Shown here: positions 26,539-35,796 of the stretch, in pieces
Numbering within the stretch: position 1 is the first letter of the stretch
Layout: each line of letters opens with the position of its first letter
NCBI GenBank assembly: GCA_002923315.1
Contig: BEHM01000008.1
Span: forward strand, 1-64,000
DNA length: 64,000 nucleotides
Reading direction: 5' to 3'
Source of the DNA: a bacterium HR10
GTDB lineage: Bacteria; Acidobacteriota; Blastocatellia; HR10
Program-made: the position numbers and the translations under genes
Notes under the pieces: model-generated
The model's input: only the letters and a program-made list of their open reading frames with translations
Database searches by the model: none
Told to the model about the DNA's origin: nothing

Positions 26539-28275
26539 ATGGATGTGAATAATATGGAGCAACCGGTGACCGAAGCCCAATCCTTGGGCGTATCTCCGGC
26601 GCCGACCGAACCCGAAGCGATCCCCACCAGCGAGAGCTTCGGAGACCTCTTGGGCTCTTTGGATGAACAAACGACGACGACCCTGGCGGTCGGCCAGATG
26701 CTCACAGGCAAGGTGCTCGCGATCGGCGAGGACCTGACCGTGATTGACATCGGCTACAAGACCGAAGGTGTCATCCCCACCGAAGAGCTGCAGATCAGTC
26801 TGAAGGAGATCACCATTGGCGACGAGATTCCGGTCATCGTGAAGCATCTCGAGAGCCCGGATGGCTATGTGAAGCTCTCCTACGCCGAAGCGCAACGCAA
26901 GCTGGTGTGGGCGGCGATTGATCGCGCGTTCAAGACGGGCGCGCCGATCACCGGGCGCATCACCGAACGCATCAAAGGCGGATTGAAGGTGAATCTGGGC
27001 GGCGTGGAGGCCTTTCTCCCCGCGAGCCAAGTGGACCTGCGCCAGGTGCGAAACCTCGAAGCCTGGAAAGGGCGCGAGATCGAGGCTCGTGTCATCAAGG
27101 TCAACCGGCGACAGCAGAACATCGTCCTCTCTCGTCGTGCCCTCCTCGAAGAAGAAGAAGCGCGACGTCGCGCCCAGATCCTCAGCCAACTCGAGGAAGG
27201 CTACATCGTGGAGGGGCGCGTCAAGAGCCTGGCCGACTATGGCGCCTTCGTGGACATCGGTGGGATTGATGGCCTCCTCCACATCACGGACATCTCGTGG
27301 AAGAAGATCGCCCATCCCAAGGAGGTCTTCACCGTCGGGGAGGTCATCCAGGTGAAGATCCTCAAAATTGACCGCGAGACGGGCCGCATCAACCTCGGCT
27401 ATAAGCAACTCTGGCCGAATCCCTGGGACACGCTCGCGGAGCGACTGCCGCCGGGCTCTCGCGTCAAGGGGAAGGTCACGCGCGTCACCGACTACGGCGC
27501 CTTCGTGGAAGTCGAGGAGGGGATCGAGGGACTGATCCACGCCTCCGAGCTGACGTGGGAGAAGCGCCCGAAACATCCCTCGAAGTACGTCAGCCCGGGA
27601 GACGAAGTCCTCGTGGAAGTTCTACAGGTGGATGCGCAGAATCGGCGACTGAGCTTGAGCCTGCGGCAACTGCAGCCGGATCCCTGGCGTCTCTTCGCGG
27701 AGACGCACTCCATCGGTGCGCGCGTGCGCGGCCGCGTGCGCGGGATCACCGACTTCGGCGCCTTCGTCGAGGTCGAGAAGGGGATCGAAGGCCTGGTCCA
27801 TGTCTCCGATATTTCGCGTCGGCGTGTGAAGCACCCCTCGGAGGTGCTGAAGAAAGGCCAGGAGGTCGAGGCGATCATCAAAGAGCTGGATCTGGCCGCT
27901 CGCCGCCTGGGCCTCTCGATGAAGGAGCTGGAGCCCGACCCCTGGGAGGAATTCTTCAACACGCATCGCGTCGGGGACATCGTCCGCGGAAAGGTCGTCC
28001 GCTTCGCCAGCTTCGGTGCCTTCGTGGACGTCGGCGGTGTCGAGGGCCTCTGCCATATCTCCGAATTGTCCGACGAGCACGTCGAGAAGCCCGAAGACGT
28101 GGTCCAGATCGGCGAAGAGTTGGACTTCCGCATCCTGCGGCTCAACCCCGAGGAGCGGCGCATCGCGCTCTCGGCTCGCGCCGCCCGCCACGATCGCGAA
28201 CCCGCTTACACGATCGGCGAAGATACAGGCCGCATCGCGAGCTTGGGGGAGATCGCCCGACAGCGGGAAGAGTAA
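26539..28275 (+). CDS. rpsA: 30S ribosomal protein S1
   Basis: About 578 residues with six S1 (OB-fold) repeats, as in full-length proteobacterial-type S1. The first two are divergent (GQMLTGKVLAIGEDLTVIDIG; GAPITGRITERIKGGLKVNL). Repeats 3-6 are canonical: VKSLADYGAFVDIGG, VTRVTDYGAFVEVEEG, VRGITDFGAFVEVEKG, VVRFASFGAFVDVGG. It binds mRNA and helps load it on the 30S subunit. About 50 acidic, Pro/Thr-rich residues precede the first repeat. ATG 26539 has GAGGGA upstream; the in-frame ATG at 26494 is also possible and would add 15 residues. No adjacent cmk gene. Confidence 0.93.
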   Translation: MDVNNMEQPVTEAQSLGVSPAPTEPEAIPTSESFGDLLGSLDEQTTTTLAVGQMLTGKVLAIGEDLTVIDIGYKTEGVIPTEELQISLKEITIGDEIPVIVKHLESPDGYVKLSYAEAQRKLVWAAIDRAFKTGAPITGRITERIKGGLKVNLGGVEAFLPASQVDLRQVRNLEAWKGREIEARVIKVNRRQQNIVLSRRALLEEEEARRRAQILSQLEEGYIVEGRVKSLADYGAFVDIGGIDGLLHITDISWKKIAHPKEVFTVGEVIQVKILKIDRETGRINLGYKQLWPNPWDTLAERLPPGSRVKGKVTRVTDYGAFVEVEEGIEGLIHASELTWEKRPKHPSKYVSPGDEVLVEVLQVDAQNRRLSLSLRQLQPDPWRLFAETHSIGARVRGRVRGITDFGAFVEVEKGIEGLVHVSDISRRRVKHPSEVLKKGQEVEAIIKELDLAARRLGLSMKELEPDPWEEFFNTHRVGDIVRGKVVRFASFGAFVDVGGVEGLCHISELSDEHVEKPEDVVQIGEELDFRILRLNPEERRIALSARAARHDREPAYTIGEDTGRIASLGEIARQREE

Positions 28276-28406
28276 GCGCTCTTCCGACCCCTGCTGGGCT
28301 GATCGCAAGACGCTGAGAAGAGACCGCGGTTGTACCTGCAAAATCTTGCCGCTTTCTTCAAGTAATTGCATGCATCGGAATTTTCGAGGCCTCATTCCTG
28401 ACCCAC

Positions 28407-28435
28407 TTGACTTGGCACAGCGATTGCACTATATT
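28407..28435 (+). promoter_or_regulatory. Putative sigma70 promoter of the Oar-like receptor gene
   Basis: TTGACT (28407-28412), 17-base spacer, TATATT (28430-28435). The leader is about 36 bases and carries AAGGAGGG before ATG 28478. This is among the closest matches to consensus in the window and suggests strong expression. Confidence 0.65.
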
Positions 28436-28477
28436 ACGGCCCGGCAAGCGACACACTCAAACTAAGGAGGGCGAGCA

Positions 28478-31400
28478 ATGCGATACTCATGTATTCGAAC
28501 ACGCTACGTGAGCGTGCTTTTGGCCATTGGGATGATCACCCTTGGCCCTCCCTTACAAGGATTGGGGCAAACGGCAGCGACGGCGACCATCACGGGGACC
28601 GTGACGGATCCCACGGGAGCTGTCCTCGCCGGAGCCTCCATCGAGCTGGTGGACCTGGCCACCAATCAGGTGCGCAAGCAGACGACCGACGACTCCGGAC
28701 GCTACATCTTCACGGCGGTCCTACCTGGGGTTTACAAGATCACGGCCAGTATGGCGGGCTTTCGCCAGGCGATTATCCCATCGCTCAAGGTAGACGTGGC
28801 CAAGTCCTATCAGGTGAATCTCACATTGGAAGTCGGCCAGATCGCGGAGGTTGTCGAGGTCACGGCCGGAGCCGGCGTTGAGTTGCAAACCCTAGATGCG
28901 ACCGTGGGAACAACGATCGGAGGTGAGCAGCTTTTGCGCTTGCCCACGATCAACCGGAGCTCGATCGCTCTGTTCACCCTCCAACCGACCGTGCAGCCCC
29001 ATCGCGGGGTCGGCGTGAACTTCGGCGGCCAAGTGGCCGGAGCCCGAAGCGATCAGAGTACGTTCAATCTGGACGGGGCAGACGCCACGGATCTCGTCGC
29101 CGGAACGAGCAATTACACGGCGGGGGCGATCGATTGGGTTGGACCGACGCCCATGATCCCAGTCCCAGCGGAGAGCATCGAAGAGTTCCGCGTGGGCACG
29201 ACCAATCCCAACGCCACGTTCGGACGCTCGGCAGGCGGTCAGGTGAGCCTCGTCACCAAGCGCGGCACCAATGAGTTGCATGGGTCGGCGTATTGGTACC
29301 ACCAAAATGATCAGCTGAACGCGAACCGGTGGGAGTTCAATCGCGTGGGCATTAAGGAGCCGGAATTGAAGGACAATCGGTTCGGGTTCTCAGCCGGTGG
29401 TCCCATTGTGAGGGATCGAACGTTCATCTTCGGCCACTATGAAGGGCGGCGGTTGCCTCAATCTGTGAGCGTTCTGCGCATGGTCCCGACGGCGACGCTG
29501 AGGCAGGGAATCTTGCGCTTTCGCGACGCAGCGGGAAACGTCGTGAGTTACAACGTGAGGGATTTCGATCCCCGCGGCATTGGGATGAGTCCTGTCGTGC
29601 GCGAGCTGTGGAATCGTCTGCCGGAGGGAAATGACCCAACGGTGGGCGATGGGTTGAACACCATCGGGTTCCGGGCGGCAGCCCGTGCACCTCTGACGAT
29701 GGATTTCGCGGTCGTTCGCTTGGATCACCACTTCAATCCCAATTGGCGATTTTATGGGACCTATCGCTATAGCTCCCAGGAGGTGTTAGATGTCACGCAA
29801 TTGGACATCGCGGGCATCGTCAAGGGAAATCCGCGCGGACAGGCGATCCCCACGGCTTCGACTCCGGTGGAGCCTCGATTCGTCAGCGCTCGACTCACGG
29901 GGCAGATCACGCCGACGCTGGTGAACGAATTCATCTTTGGCTTCGCGCGCAACTGGTGGGCCTATAAGCGCGTGGCGCCCTTCCCCCAAGTCCCAGGGAC
30001 CAGCGGGGCGCTGATGATCGCCCTAGGGGATCTGGATCAAGGGATCGATGTGGACACGCAGCGGGCGCGAAGTCGCGTGTGGAAAGATCATGTGTGGCAG
30101 TTTGGGGATAACGTGACCTGGACCAAAGGCCCGCACACCCTTCAATTTGGCGGGACATGGCGGCGCATGCCGGTTTTCCATCAACGGGATGATAAAGTCA
30201 TCGGTTCGCTCACGTCCCTCGTCTACGAGTTGAATGCGCGAACGGCCGTCACGGTTCCCGCCGCCCACCGTCCGCCGACCTGCGGGGGGGACGTCACGAC
30301 GAACTGCTTGCGCTCGGGCGACGTCGGGCGCTGGAACGATCTGCTGGCCGGCGCCTTGGGCGTCGTGGATAAGGCAGGTGTGCTGATCGCGCGGGACGGG
30401 AATTTGAACCCGCTGCCCATCGGGACGCCGCTCTTCATTGATTCGACCTTCCACGCTGTCGAGTTTTACGCCAATGACACGTGGCGCGTGACCCCTTCGC
30501 TCACCCTCTCGTTGGGCGTGACGTACAACGTGCAAACGCCCCCACGGGATAAGAACGATAAGCAGACGCTCATCATCGACCGGGATACGGGCGAACTGCT
30601 CTCGGCCGAACTCTACTTTGGCCGCCGGCGGGCAGCGGCTCTTCAGGGCCAGGTGTATAACCCGACGCTCGCTTACTTACCCATTGCGAAGTCCAACCGC
30701 AAGTACATCTACGACATTGACTGGAATAACGTAGGGCCTCGCGTGGCAGCAGCGTGGAATCCCTCGTTCACGGATGGGGTGCTCGGAAGACTCTTTGGAG
30801 ATCGCAAGACGGTGTGGCGCGGCGGGTACTCCCTGACGTTCGATCGCGTTAACGGGGTCGGTGTGATCATGATCCCCATCCTGGGCGTCGGGTTTGCTCA
30901 GACAATTACGTGCATCGGACCCCGACGAGATGGGACGTGTCCGGGGAGCAACGACCTGACGAACGCCTTCCGGGTCGGCGTGGATGGAGCGACCGTACCG
31001 CTGCCTGCGGTCGGACCGGCGACCTCCCCGGTGGTCCCGAGAACGCCCTTCGAGGAGACGCTCTCCTTCTCGATCGATCCGAAGTACACGATCGGCAAAT
31101 CGCACAGCCTGGACCTCACGATGCAGCGTGAACTGCCGGGCAACATGATCCTGGAGATCGGATATGTGGGACGCCTCGGCCGTAATCTCCCCCAGAGCGT
31201 GCAGCTCAGCTCCGTTCCCTACTTCATGAAGGATCCGGCTTCGGGGCAGACGTTCGCTCAGGCGTTTGACGCCGTCGCGCAGCAACTGCGGGCCGGGATC
31301 GCACCGAGCGCGGTGACGCCACAACCTTGGTTCGAGAATCAACTGCGAGGAAGCGCCCTGTGTCCCACTCCGGGCACATGCACGGTGGCTCTGGCGACAG

Positions 31401-32329
31401 CGCGAGCTACGGCCTTCCAACAAGGGCAGTTGAACGCCCTGTTCAACCTCATTAATCTCCGACGTCCGGCCGGTCCCATCACAAATATGCAGGTGCTCGA
31501 TCTGTGGGTGCGAATCAGTGGTGGGCGCTCTAACTATCACGCGGGTTTCATCAGCGTGACGAAGCGGTTGTCCCATGGGCTCACGTTCTCGGTGAACTAC
31601 ACGCTTTCACAGGCGCTCGATCAGTATGGTCTGAATCAAGAGTATATCGGCGTCAACTCGAACGGATTCGATCTCGACCTGGATTATGGTCCGGCGCTCT
31701 TCGATCGCCGTCACACGCTCAATGCGTTCTGGACCTATGATCTACCATTCGGTCACGGACGGCGATGGAGCGCGGCCGGAGCGGCGGACAAGCTCATCGG
31801 TGGATGGTACCTCTCGGGCATTCTCACGGCGAGTAGCGGCCTGCCCTTGACAGTCGGACAGCACGCTCAGGTCTTCGGAGGAGACCCACTGAACTTCGCG
31901 ATCACGGCGGGAGCGATCCCCATTCGAAAGCCGAACTTCGGGAATTCCGTGCACCGCGGAGTGAAGGGCTCCGGCGGCGTGGGCGTGACCGGGGATCCGG
32001 CGCGTGGTGGCTCGGGGCTTAATCTCTTCGCCAATCCAGAGGAGGTCTTCCGGAGCTTCCGTCATGTGCTGATCAGTCAGGATGGCCGCCATGGACGTGG
32101 CGTGCTACGTGGCCTGCCTCGGTGGAACGTGGATCTCTCGATCGGAAAGAAGACGGCTGTTACAGAGAGCGCGCGGATTGTCTTCTCCTTCGATCTGATC
32201 AATGCTTTCAACCACGTGGAGTTCAATGATCCCGGTTTGAGCCTCTTGAACCCGGCCGCCTTTGGCGTGCTCACCTCGCAGTTCGCCGGACCGCGCGCCA
32301 TCCAGTTCGGCTTCCGATTCGAGTTCTGA
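28478..32329 (+). CDS. Oar-like TonB-dependent outer-membrane protein with carboxypeptidase-regulatory domain
   Basis: 1283 residues. A signal peptide (VLLAIGMITLGPPLQGLGQ) is followed by a carboxypeptidase-regulatory-like domain (about 35-115: ATITGTVTDPTGAVLAGASI, SGRYIFTAVLPGVYKITAS). A TonB plug-like segment comes next (TTIGGEQLLRLPTINRSS), then a long beta-barrel ending in aromatic FGFRFEF, an outer-membrane insertion signal. This Oar/CarboxypepD_reg-TonB family is greatly expanded in Acidobacteria. It probably imports large substrates with TonB or acts as an adhesin; the ligand is unknown. Codon use is visibly less GC-biased than in neighbours (more TTG, AAT, GAT). The gene has its own promoter, a strong ribosome-binding site, and hairpins behind it. 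Monocistronic. Confidence 0.92.
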   Translation: MRYSCIRTRYVSVLLAIGMITLGPPLQGLGQTAATATITGTVTDPTGAVLAGASIELVDLATNQVRKQTTDDSGRYIFTAVLPGVYKITASMAGFRQAIIPSLKVDVAKSYQVNLTLEVGQIAEVVEVTAGAGVELQTLDATVGTTIGGEQLLRLPTINRSSIALFTLQPTVQPHRGVGVNFGGQVAGARSDQSTFNLDGADATDLVAGTSNYTAGAIDWVGPTPMIPVPAESIEEFRVGTTNPNATFGRSAGGQVSLVTKRGTNELHGSAYWYHQNDQLNANRWEFNRVGIKEPELKDNRFGFSAGGPIVRDRTFIFGHYEGRRLPQSVSVLRMVPTATLRQGILRFRDAAGNVVSYNVRDFDPRGIGMSPVVRELWNRLPEGNDPTVGDGLNTIGFRAAARAPLTMDFAVVRLDHHFNPNWRFYGTYRYSSQEVLDVTQLDIAGIVKGNPRGQAIPTASTPVEPRFVSARLTGQITPTLVNEFIFGFARNWWAYKRVAPFPQVPGTSGALMIALGDLDQGIDVDTQRARSRVWKDHVWQFGDNVTWTKGPHTLQFGGTWRRMPVFHQRDDKVIGSLTSLVYELNARTAVTVPAAHRPPTCGGDVTTNCLRSGDVGRWNDLLAGALGVVDKAGVLIARDGNLNPLPIGTPLFIDSTFHAVEFYANDTWRVTPSLTLSLGVTYNVQTPPRDKNDKQTLIIDRDTGELLSAELYFGRRRAAALQGQVYNPTLAYLPIAKSNRKYIYDIDWNNVGPRVAAAWNPSFTDGVLGRLFGDRKTVWRGGYSLTFDRVNGVGVIMIPILGVGFAQTITCIGPRRDGTCPGSNDLTNAFRVGVDGATVPLPAVGPATSPVVPRTPFEETLSFSIDPKYTIGKSHSLDLTMQRELPGNMILEIGYVGRLGRNLPQSVQLSSVPYFMKDPASGQTFAQAFDAVAQQLRAGIAPSAVTPQPWFENQLRGSALCPTPGTCTVALATARATAFQQGQLNALFNLINLRRPAGPITNMQVLDLWVRISGGRSNYHAGFISVTKRLSHGLTFSVNYTLSQALDQYGLNQEYIGVNSNGFDLDLDYGPALFDRRHTLNAFWTYDLPFGHGRRWSAAGAADKLIGGWYLSGILTASSGLPLTVGQHAQVFGGDPLNFAITAGAIPIRKPNFGNSVHRGVKGSGGVGVTGDPARGGSGLNLFANPEEVFRSFRHVLISQDGRHGRGVLRGLPRWNVDLSIGKKTAVTESARIVFSFDLINAFNHVEFNDPGLSLLNPAAFGVLTSQFAGPRAIQFGFRFEF

Positions 32330-32339
32330 GCCTCTCGGT

Positions 32340-32373
32340 GGCGAGGAGTCGCTCTTCTCCTCGACTCCTCGCC
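32340..32373 (+). terminator. Perfect hairpin after the Oar-like gene
   Basis: A 12-base perfect inverted repeat (GGCGAGGAGTCG / CGACTCCTCGCC) with a 10-base loop, 10 bases after the stop codon. Only a weak pyrimidine tract (CTCTTCC) follows, so it may act as an mRNA-stabilising stem and not a full terminator. Confidence 0.5.
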
Positions 32374-32464
32374 CTCTTCCACTTCACCGGAGGCAACCTT
32401 TTCGTCCGTCTCTGTATCTTAATGAGCGACCACGTACCACCACGATACCTCCTTAGTTTGGGCG

Positions 32465-32491
32465 GGGTGAGCCAGAAAGACCGGCTCACCC
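32465..32491 (+). terminator. Rho-independent terminator-like hairpin between receptor and aminotransferase genes
   Basis: Perfect 9-base stem GGGTGAGCC / GGCTCACCC with a 9-base loop, followed on the forward strand by TATCTTCTTCC. It lies between converging genes and may stop transcription from both sides. Confidence 0.6.
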
Positions 32492-32558
32492 TATCTTCTT
32501 CCGCCCGAGAGCGGCAGGAGCCGCACAACAATTCGTCATGTTCCGCAAAATTACGTGC

Positions 32559-33857
32559 TCATCCATTACGCGCCACCACGGCGAAGGCGGCCGTGAGCGC
32601 AGCGATCAGTTCATCAATGTGATCCTTGGTGGCGATCAGTGGTGGGCCGAGGCGAATCACATTCCCGTAGAGTCCTCCGCGGCCAATGAGGACGCCCCGC
32701 TTCTTCGTCTCCTCGAAGACCCGTTGCACGGCCTCGGGGTTCGGCTCCTTGGTCTTGGGGTCTTTCACCAATTCGAGCGCTTGCATCAACCCCATACCGC
32801 GCACATCCCCGATGATTTGCGGATACGCCTCCTTGAGCGCCTCCAACTGCTCGCGCAGGTAATCGCCGACAATACGCGCGTTCTTCGGCAGCTCCTCCTC
32901 CTCGATGACCCGGATCGTAGCCAGGGCCGCGCGGCACGCGACGGGATTGCCGCCGAACGTCGAGAAGGTGAGCGAGGGGTAGGCATCGGCGATCTCCGGC
33001 GTGGCGATCGTCGCGCCGATGGGCGTCCCATTGGCCAAGCCTTTGGCGAAGGTCATGATGTCCGGCTCCACCTCCCAATGCTCGATCCCGAACATCTTCT
33101 CGCCCGTGCGCCCCCATCCCGTTTGCACCTCATCGCAGATGAAGATCCCGCCATAGCGGCGCACGATCTCGACGACGACTTTGAAATACTCCTTCGGTGG
33201 GACGATGAAACCGCCGACGCCCAGGATCGGCTCGGCGATGAGCGCGGCGATGCGGCCGGAGGTCGTTGTTTGAATCACCTCCTCCACATCGCGCGCGCAG
33301 GCCAGATCGCACGCGGGATAGGTGAGTTTGAACGGACAGCGATAGCAGTAGGGCGCGACGGCGTGCACGACGCCAGCGACGTAAGGCGTCCCGAGCTTCC
33401 ACGGTGCCTGTCCACCGACGCTCATCGCCAGAGCTGACCGGCCGCTATAGCCATGCCGCAGTGCGATGATCTCTTGCCGTCCCGTATACAGCCGCGCCAG
33501 GACCAATGCCGTCTCATCGGCCTCGGTGCCGCTATTGGTGAAGAAGCTCTTCTGCAACCGGCCCGGTGTCAGCTCGGCCAGCTTCTCCGCCAACTGCACT
33601 TGCGGTTCGTTGATGTAGAGCGTAGACGTGTGCGAGATCTTTCGCACTTGATCCGTGATGGCTTCGACGACCTTCGGATGCGCGTGCCCGACGCTGATCG
33701 TCAGCACGCCGCCGAAGCAGTCCAGATACCGACGCCCGCGATCATCCCACACGTACATCCCTTCCCCGCGCGTGATCACGAGCGGTTCCCGATAATATGT
33801 GGAGACGCATCGAAAGAGGTATTCCTTCTGCTTGCGCACCAGTTCCTCGTAGCCCAT
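32559..33857 (-). CDS. Class III aminotransferase (AGXT2-like)
   Basis: 432 residues of the PLP-dependent class III aminotransferase family. Recognisable blocks: YLDCFGGVLTISVGHAHPKV near the N-terminus, FFTNSGTEADETALVLAR (phosphate-binding), FICDEVQTGWGRTGE, and the PLP lysine in IMTFAKGLANGTPIGA. The overall pattern is closest to alanine--glyoxylate/beta-alanine-type aminotransferases (AGXT2-like). Ornithine or 4-aminobutyrate transamination cannot be excluded. An extra Cys pair (PYCYRCPF) is notable. Monocistronic, divergent from the thiE pair. Confidence 0.87.
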   Translation of the reverse strand: MGYEELVRKQKEYLFRCVSTYYREPLVITRGEGMYVWDDRGRRYLDCFGGVLTISVGHAHPKVVEAITDQVRKISHTSTLYINEPQVQLAEKLAELTPGRLQKSFFTNSGTEADETALVLARLYTGRQEIIALRHGYSGRSALAMSVGGQAPWKLGTPYVAGVVHAVAPYCYRCPFKLTYPACDLACARDVEEVIQTTTSGRIAALIAEPILGVGGFIVPPKEYFKVVVEIVRRYGGIFICDEVQTGWGRTGEKMFGIEHWEVEPDIMTFAKGLANGTPIGATIATPEIADAYPSLTFSTFGGNPVACRAALATIRVIEEEELPKNARIVGDYLREQLEALKEAYPQIIGDVRGMGLMQALELVKDPKTKEPNPEAVQRVFEETKKRGVLIGRGGLYGNVIRLGPPLIATKDHIDELIAALTAAFAVVARNG

Positions 33858-33889
33858 CGTCGCCGACTCCTGGCTGATGTCGTGGGGAA

Positions 33890-33918
33890 AGCTTACTGCG
33901 GAAGCCTCGTCGGCGCAA
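33890..33918 (-). promoter_or_regulatory. Putative promoter of the aminotransferase gene
   Basis: On the reverse strand: TTGCGC (33918-33913), 17-base spacer, TAAGCT (33895-33890). Start point near 33883, 26 bases before ATG 33857. Confidence 0.35.
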
Positions 33919-34055
33919 TGGCGACGCGCGCTGGAGCAGGCCGCTGCCTGGCCCCTCCGTCTCCTCGCGGATCGTTCGGCTCGGGAGTTGCTCCGGTGTG
34001 CCGCGAGGTGATAAGCTGGTGGGCTTGAGAAGCGCGTTCACGCGAGAGGCGTCAG

Positions 34056-34358
34056 ATGTCGGCGAAGATCACGGTCATCCTCTATATCCTCGTCTATTTC
34101 GAGCTGGGTGCCATCCTCATCGTGGCCCCCTGGACGTCGTTCTGGAGCGATAACGTCTTGCTGGCGTACCTGGTGCAACGGACGGGCTCGGCCCAGCTCC
34201 TGCTCACCCTCAACAGCACGGCGGTGAAAGCGGGCGTCACCGGACTCGGCGCGCTCAACGTCCTCCTGGGCCTGTGGGAGGCCTCCCGATACCGGGATCT
34301 TCTTCGACTGATCGAAGAGGGCCGGCGCCGGCCCTCACCCCCGGAGAGTGAGCGATGA
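34056..34358 (+). CDS. Small membrane protein
   Basis: 100 residues with two predicted transmembrane helices (about 5-27 and 57-78) and a charged tail. No family recognised. It overlaps thiE by 4 bases (ATGA), so the two are translated together, but nothing in the sequence ties it to thiamine. It is preceded by only a weak ribosome-binding site (GAGAGG). Confidence 0.65.
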   Translation: MSAKITVILYILVYFELGAILIVAPWTSFWSDNVLLAYLVQRTGSAQLLLTLNSTAVKAGVTGLGALNVLLGLWEASRYRDLLRLIEEGRRRPSPPESER

Positions 34359-34981
34359 GGGCGCTCGGCCACCCCCCACTGCTCTACCTCATCACCGACC
34401 GAACGCTCTGCGGGACGCGATCCGTCCTGGACCTGATTGAGGAAGCGGCGCGCGCGGGGGTGGATCTGATCCAGATTCGCGAGAAGGACCTGCCGACGCG
34501 CCAGCTCTGCGCGCTCGTCGAGGAGGCGGTGGCGCGGATCGCGGGGACACCGGCGCGTCTTCTCGTCAACGATCGCGTGGACGTCGCACTGACCTGCGGC
34601 GCTCACGGCGTTCACCTCACGACGCAGTCGCTGCCCGCTGCGGTCGTGCGCGAGATCGTCGGCCCAGAGGTTGTGATCGGCGTCTCAACGCACTCGCTCG
34701 AAGAAGCACATGCGGCGGAGGCGGGTGGAGCGGATTTTCTCGTCCTTGGCCCCGTCTTCGAGACACCGAGTAAGAAACCCTATGGCCCCCCTCTCGGTTT
34801 GGAGACCTTCGCCCGTATCGCGGCGAGGCTGCGCATCCCCGTTCTCGCCATCGGGGGGATCACGCCGGAGAATGCTCCCGCGGTCCTGGCGCATCATGCA
34901 GCAGGCGTGGCTGCCATTCGGATGTTCGCTGAGGCCGAAGAGCTGGCGCCACTTGTCGCGCGACTCAAGAGCAGCCGATGA
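34355..34981 (+). CDS. thiE: Thiamine-phosphate synthase
   Basis: A 208-residue TIM-barrel enzyme that couples HMP-pyrophosphate and thiazole phosphate to give thiamine phosphate. Conserved blocks: VDLIQIREKDLPTRQL, ARLLVNDRVDVALTCGAHGVHL, VIGVSTHSLEEAHAAE, FLVLGPVFETPSKKP (phosphate and substrate loop) and VLAIGGITPENAPAV. No other thi genes and no TPP riboswitch were found near it. Confidence 0.93.
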   Translation: MRALGHPPLLYLITDRTLCGTRSVLDLIEEAARAGVDLIQIREKDLPTRQLCALVEEAVARIAGTPARLLVNDRVDVALTCGAHGVHLTTQSLPAAVVREIVGPEVVIGVSTHSLEEAHAAEAGGADFLVLGPVFETPSKKPYGPPLGLETFARIAARLRIPVLAIGGITPENAPAVLAHHAAGVAAIRMFAEAEELAPLVARLKSSR

Positions 34982-35011
34982 CTTCGCCAAAGGCCGCGTT
35001 CCCTCGATCGC

Positions 35012-35677
35012 TCACAATTCGGCGACGCCCTTGACAATGAGCGCCAACGTCAACTCTCCTCCAGCCGTCGTCTTCACCGGGGCGACAAGAAGCGTATATC
35101 GGGAAGCCAATTCCACGACCGTCGGGGCGGTCTTATACCCCCCCGCCGAGCGCAGACTGAGCCCGGCCGGGTGATTCGTTCCCGCTGCCTTCGCGCTCAG
35201 TTTCACCAGCTCCTCGAACGAATACCGGGCTGCCACATCTCGGTCCAGATCCGCGGGGACGAGCAAGAGGAAATCGCGATTGGGCGCGATCCCCATGTGA
35301 TTGCCATCGGCCGGATGCAATGCGTAGCGCAGCGTATATGCCCCCGCCTTGATCGCCTGCCCTCGATAATCGGTCGTCGGTTGCGGGAAGACGATCACCC
35401 CCACGAGCGTGGACTCCTCAAGCCCCGCATAGACGACATCTGGTTCTGCCGCCCCCCCTGCGCGCAGAGGAATGGCGGCGCGGAACCACACCTCGCACAC
35501 GATGCGTCCATCGGTCTGAACCACACGGTATCCCTGTGGCTCCAGAGCGCGCCGCACGGACTCCGGCACCGATGGCTCCGTCAAGGGACCGATCATCTCC
35601 ACCCGACCCCCTTGGGCGAAGACGAGGTCTGCGAAGAGAAGGGCGAGGATGACGTAGGCCGTATGAGACCATCGCAT
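35012..35677 (-). CDS. Secreted protein of unknown function
   Basis: 221 residues: a signal peptide (YVILALLFADLVFAQ), then a beta-rich domain. The block with FPQPTTDYRGQAIKAGAYTLRY and DGNHMGIAPNRDFLLLVP resembles DUF2911-type periplasmic proteins common in Acidobacteria and Bacteroidetes. ATG 35677 follows AGGAGG; the longer frame to 35800 has no signal at its N-terminus. It ends the secreted-protein tail downstream of the molybdenum hydroxylase genes, 119 bases after the DUF1326 gene. Confidence 0.72.
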   Translation of the reverse strand: MRWSHTAYVILALLFADLVFAQGGRVEMIGPLTEPSVPESVRRALEPQGYRVVQTDGRIVCEVWFRAAIPLRAGGAAEPDVVYAGLEESTLVGVIVFPQPTTDYRGQAIKAGAYTLRYALHPADGNHMGIAPNRDFLLLVPADLDRDVAARYSFEELVKLSAKAAGTNHPAGLSLRSAGGYKTAPTVVELASRYTLLVAPVKTTAGGELTLALIVKGVAEL

Positions 35678-35796
35678 CGTTTCGCCTCCTGAACAAAACA
35701 GGCGCAGCAGGATTCCGCGCGAGATCATGGGAGCCATCGCCGGATGCGGTGATGGCTCCCATCTGATGGGCTTCTTCACCAGCAGATGACGCGCGC

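Noticed and set aside
33858-34358. Possible TPP riboswitch upstream of the thiE pair
   Set aside because: The conserved TPP-aptamer segments (CTGAGA and the ACCTGATCTGG-like element) are absent.
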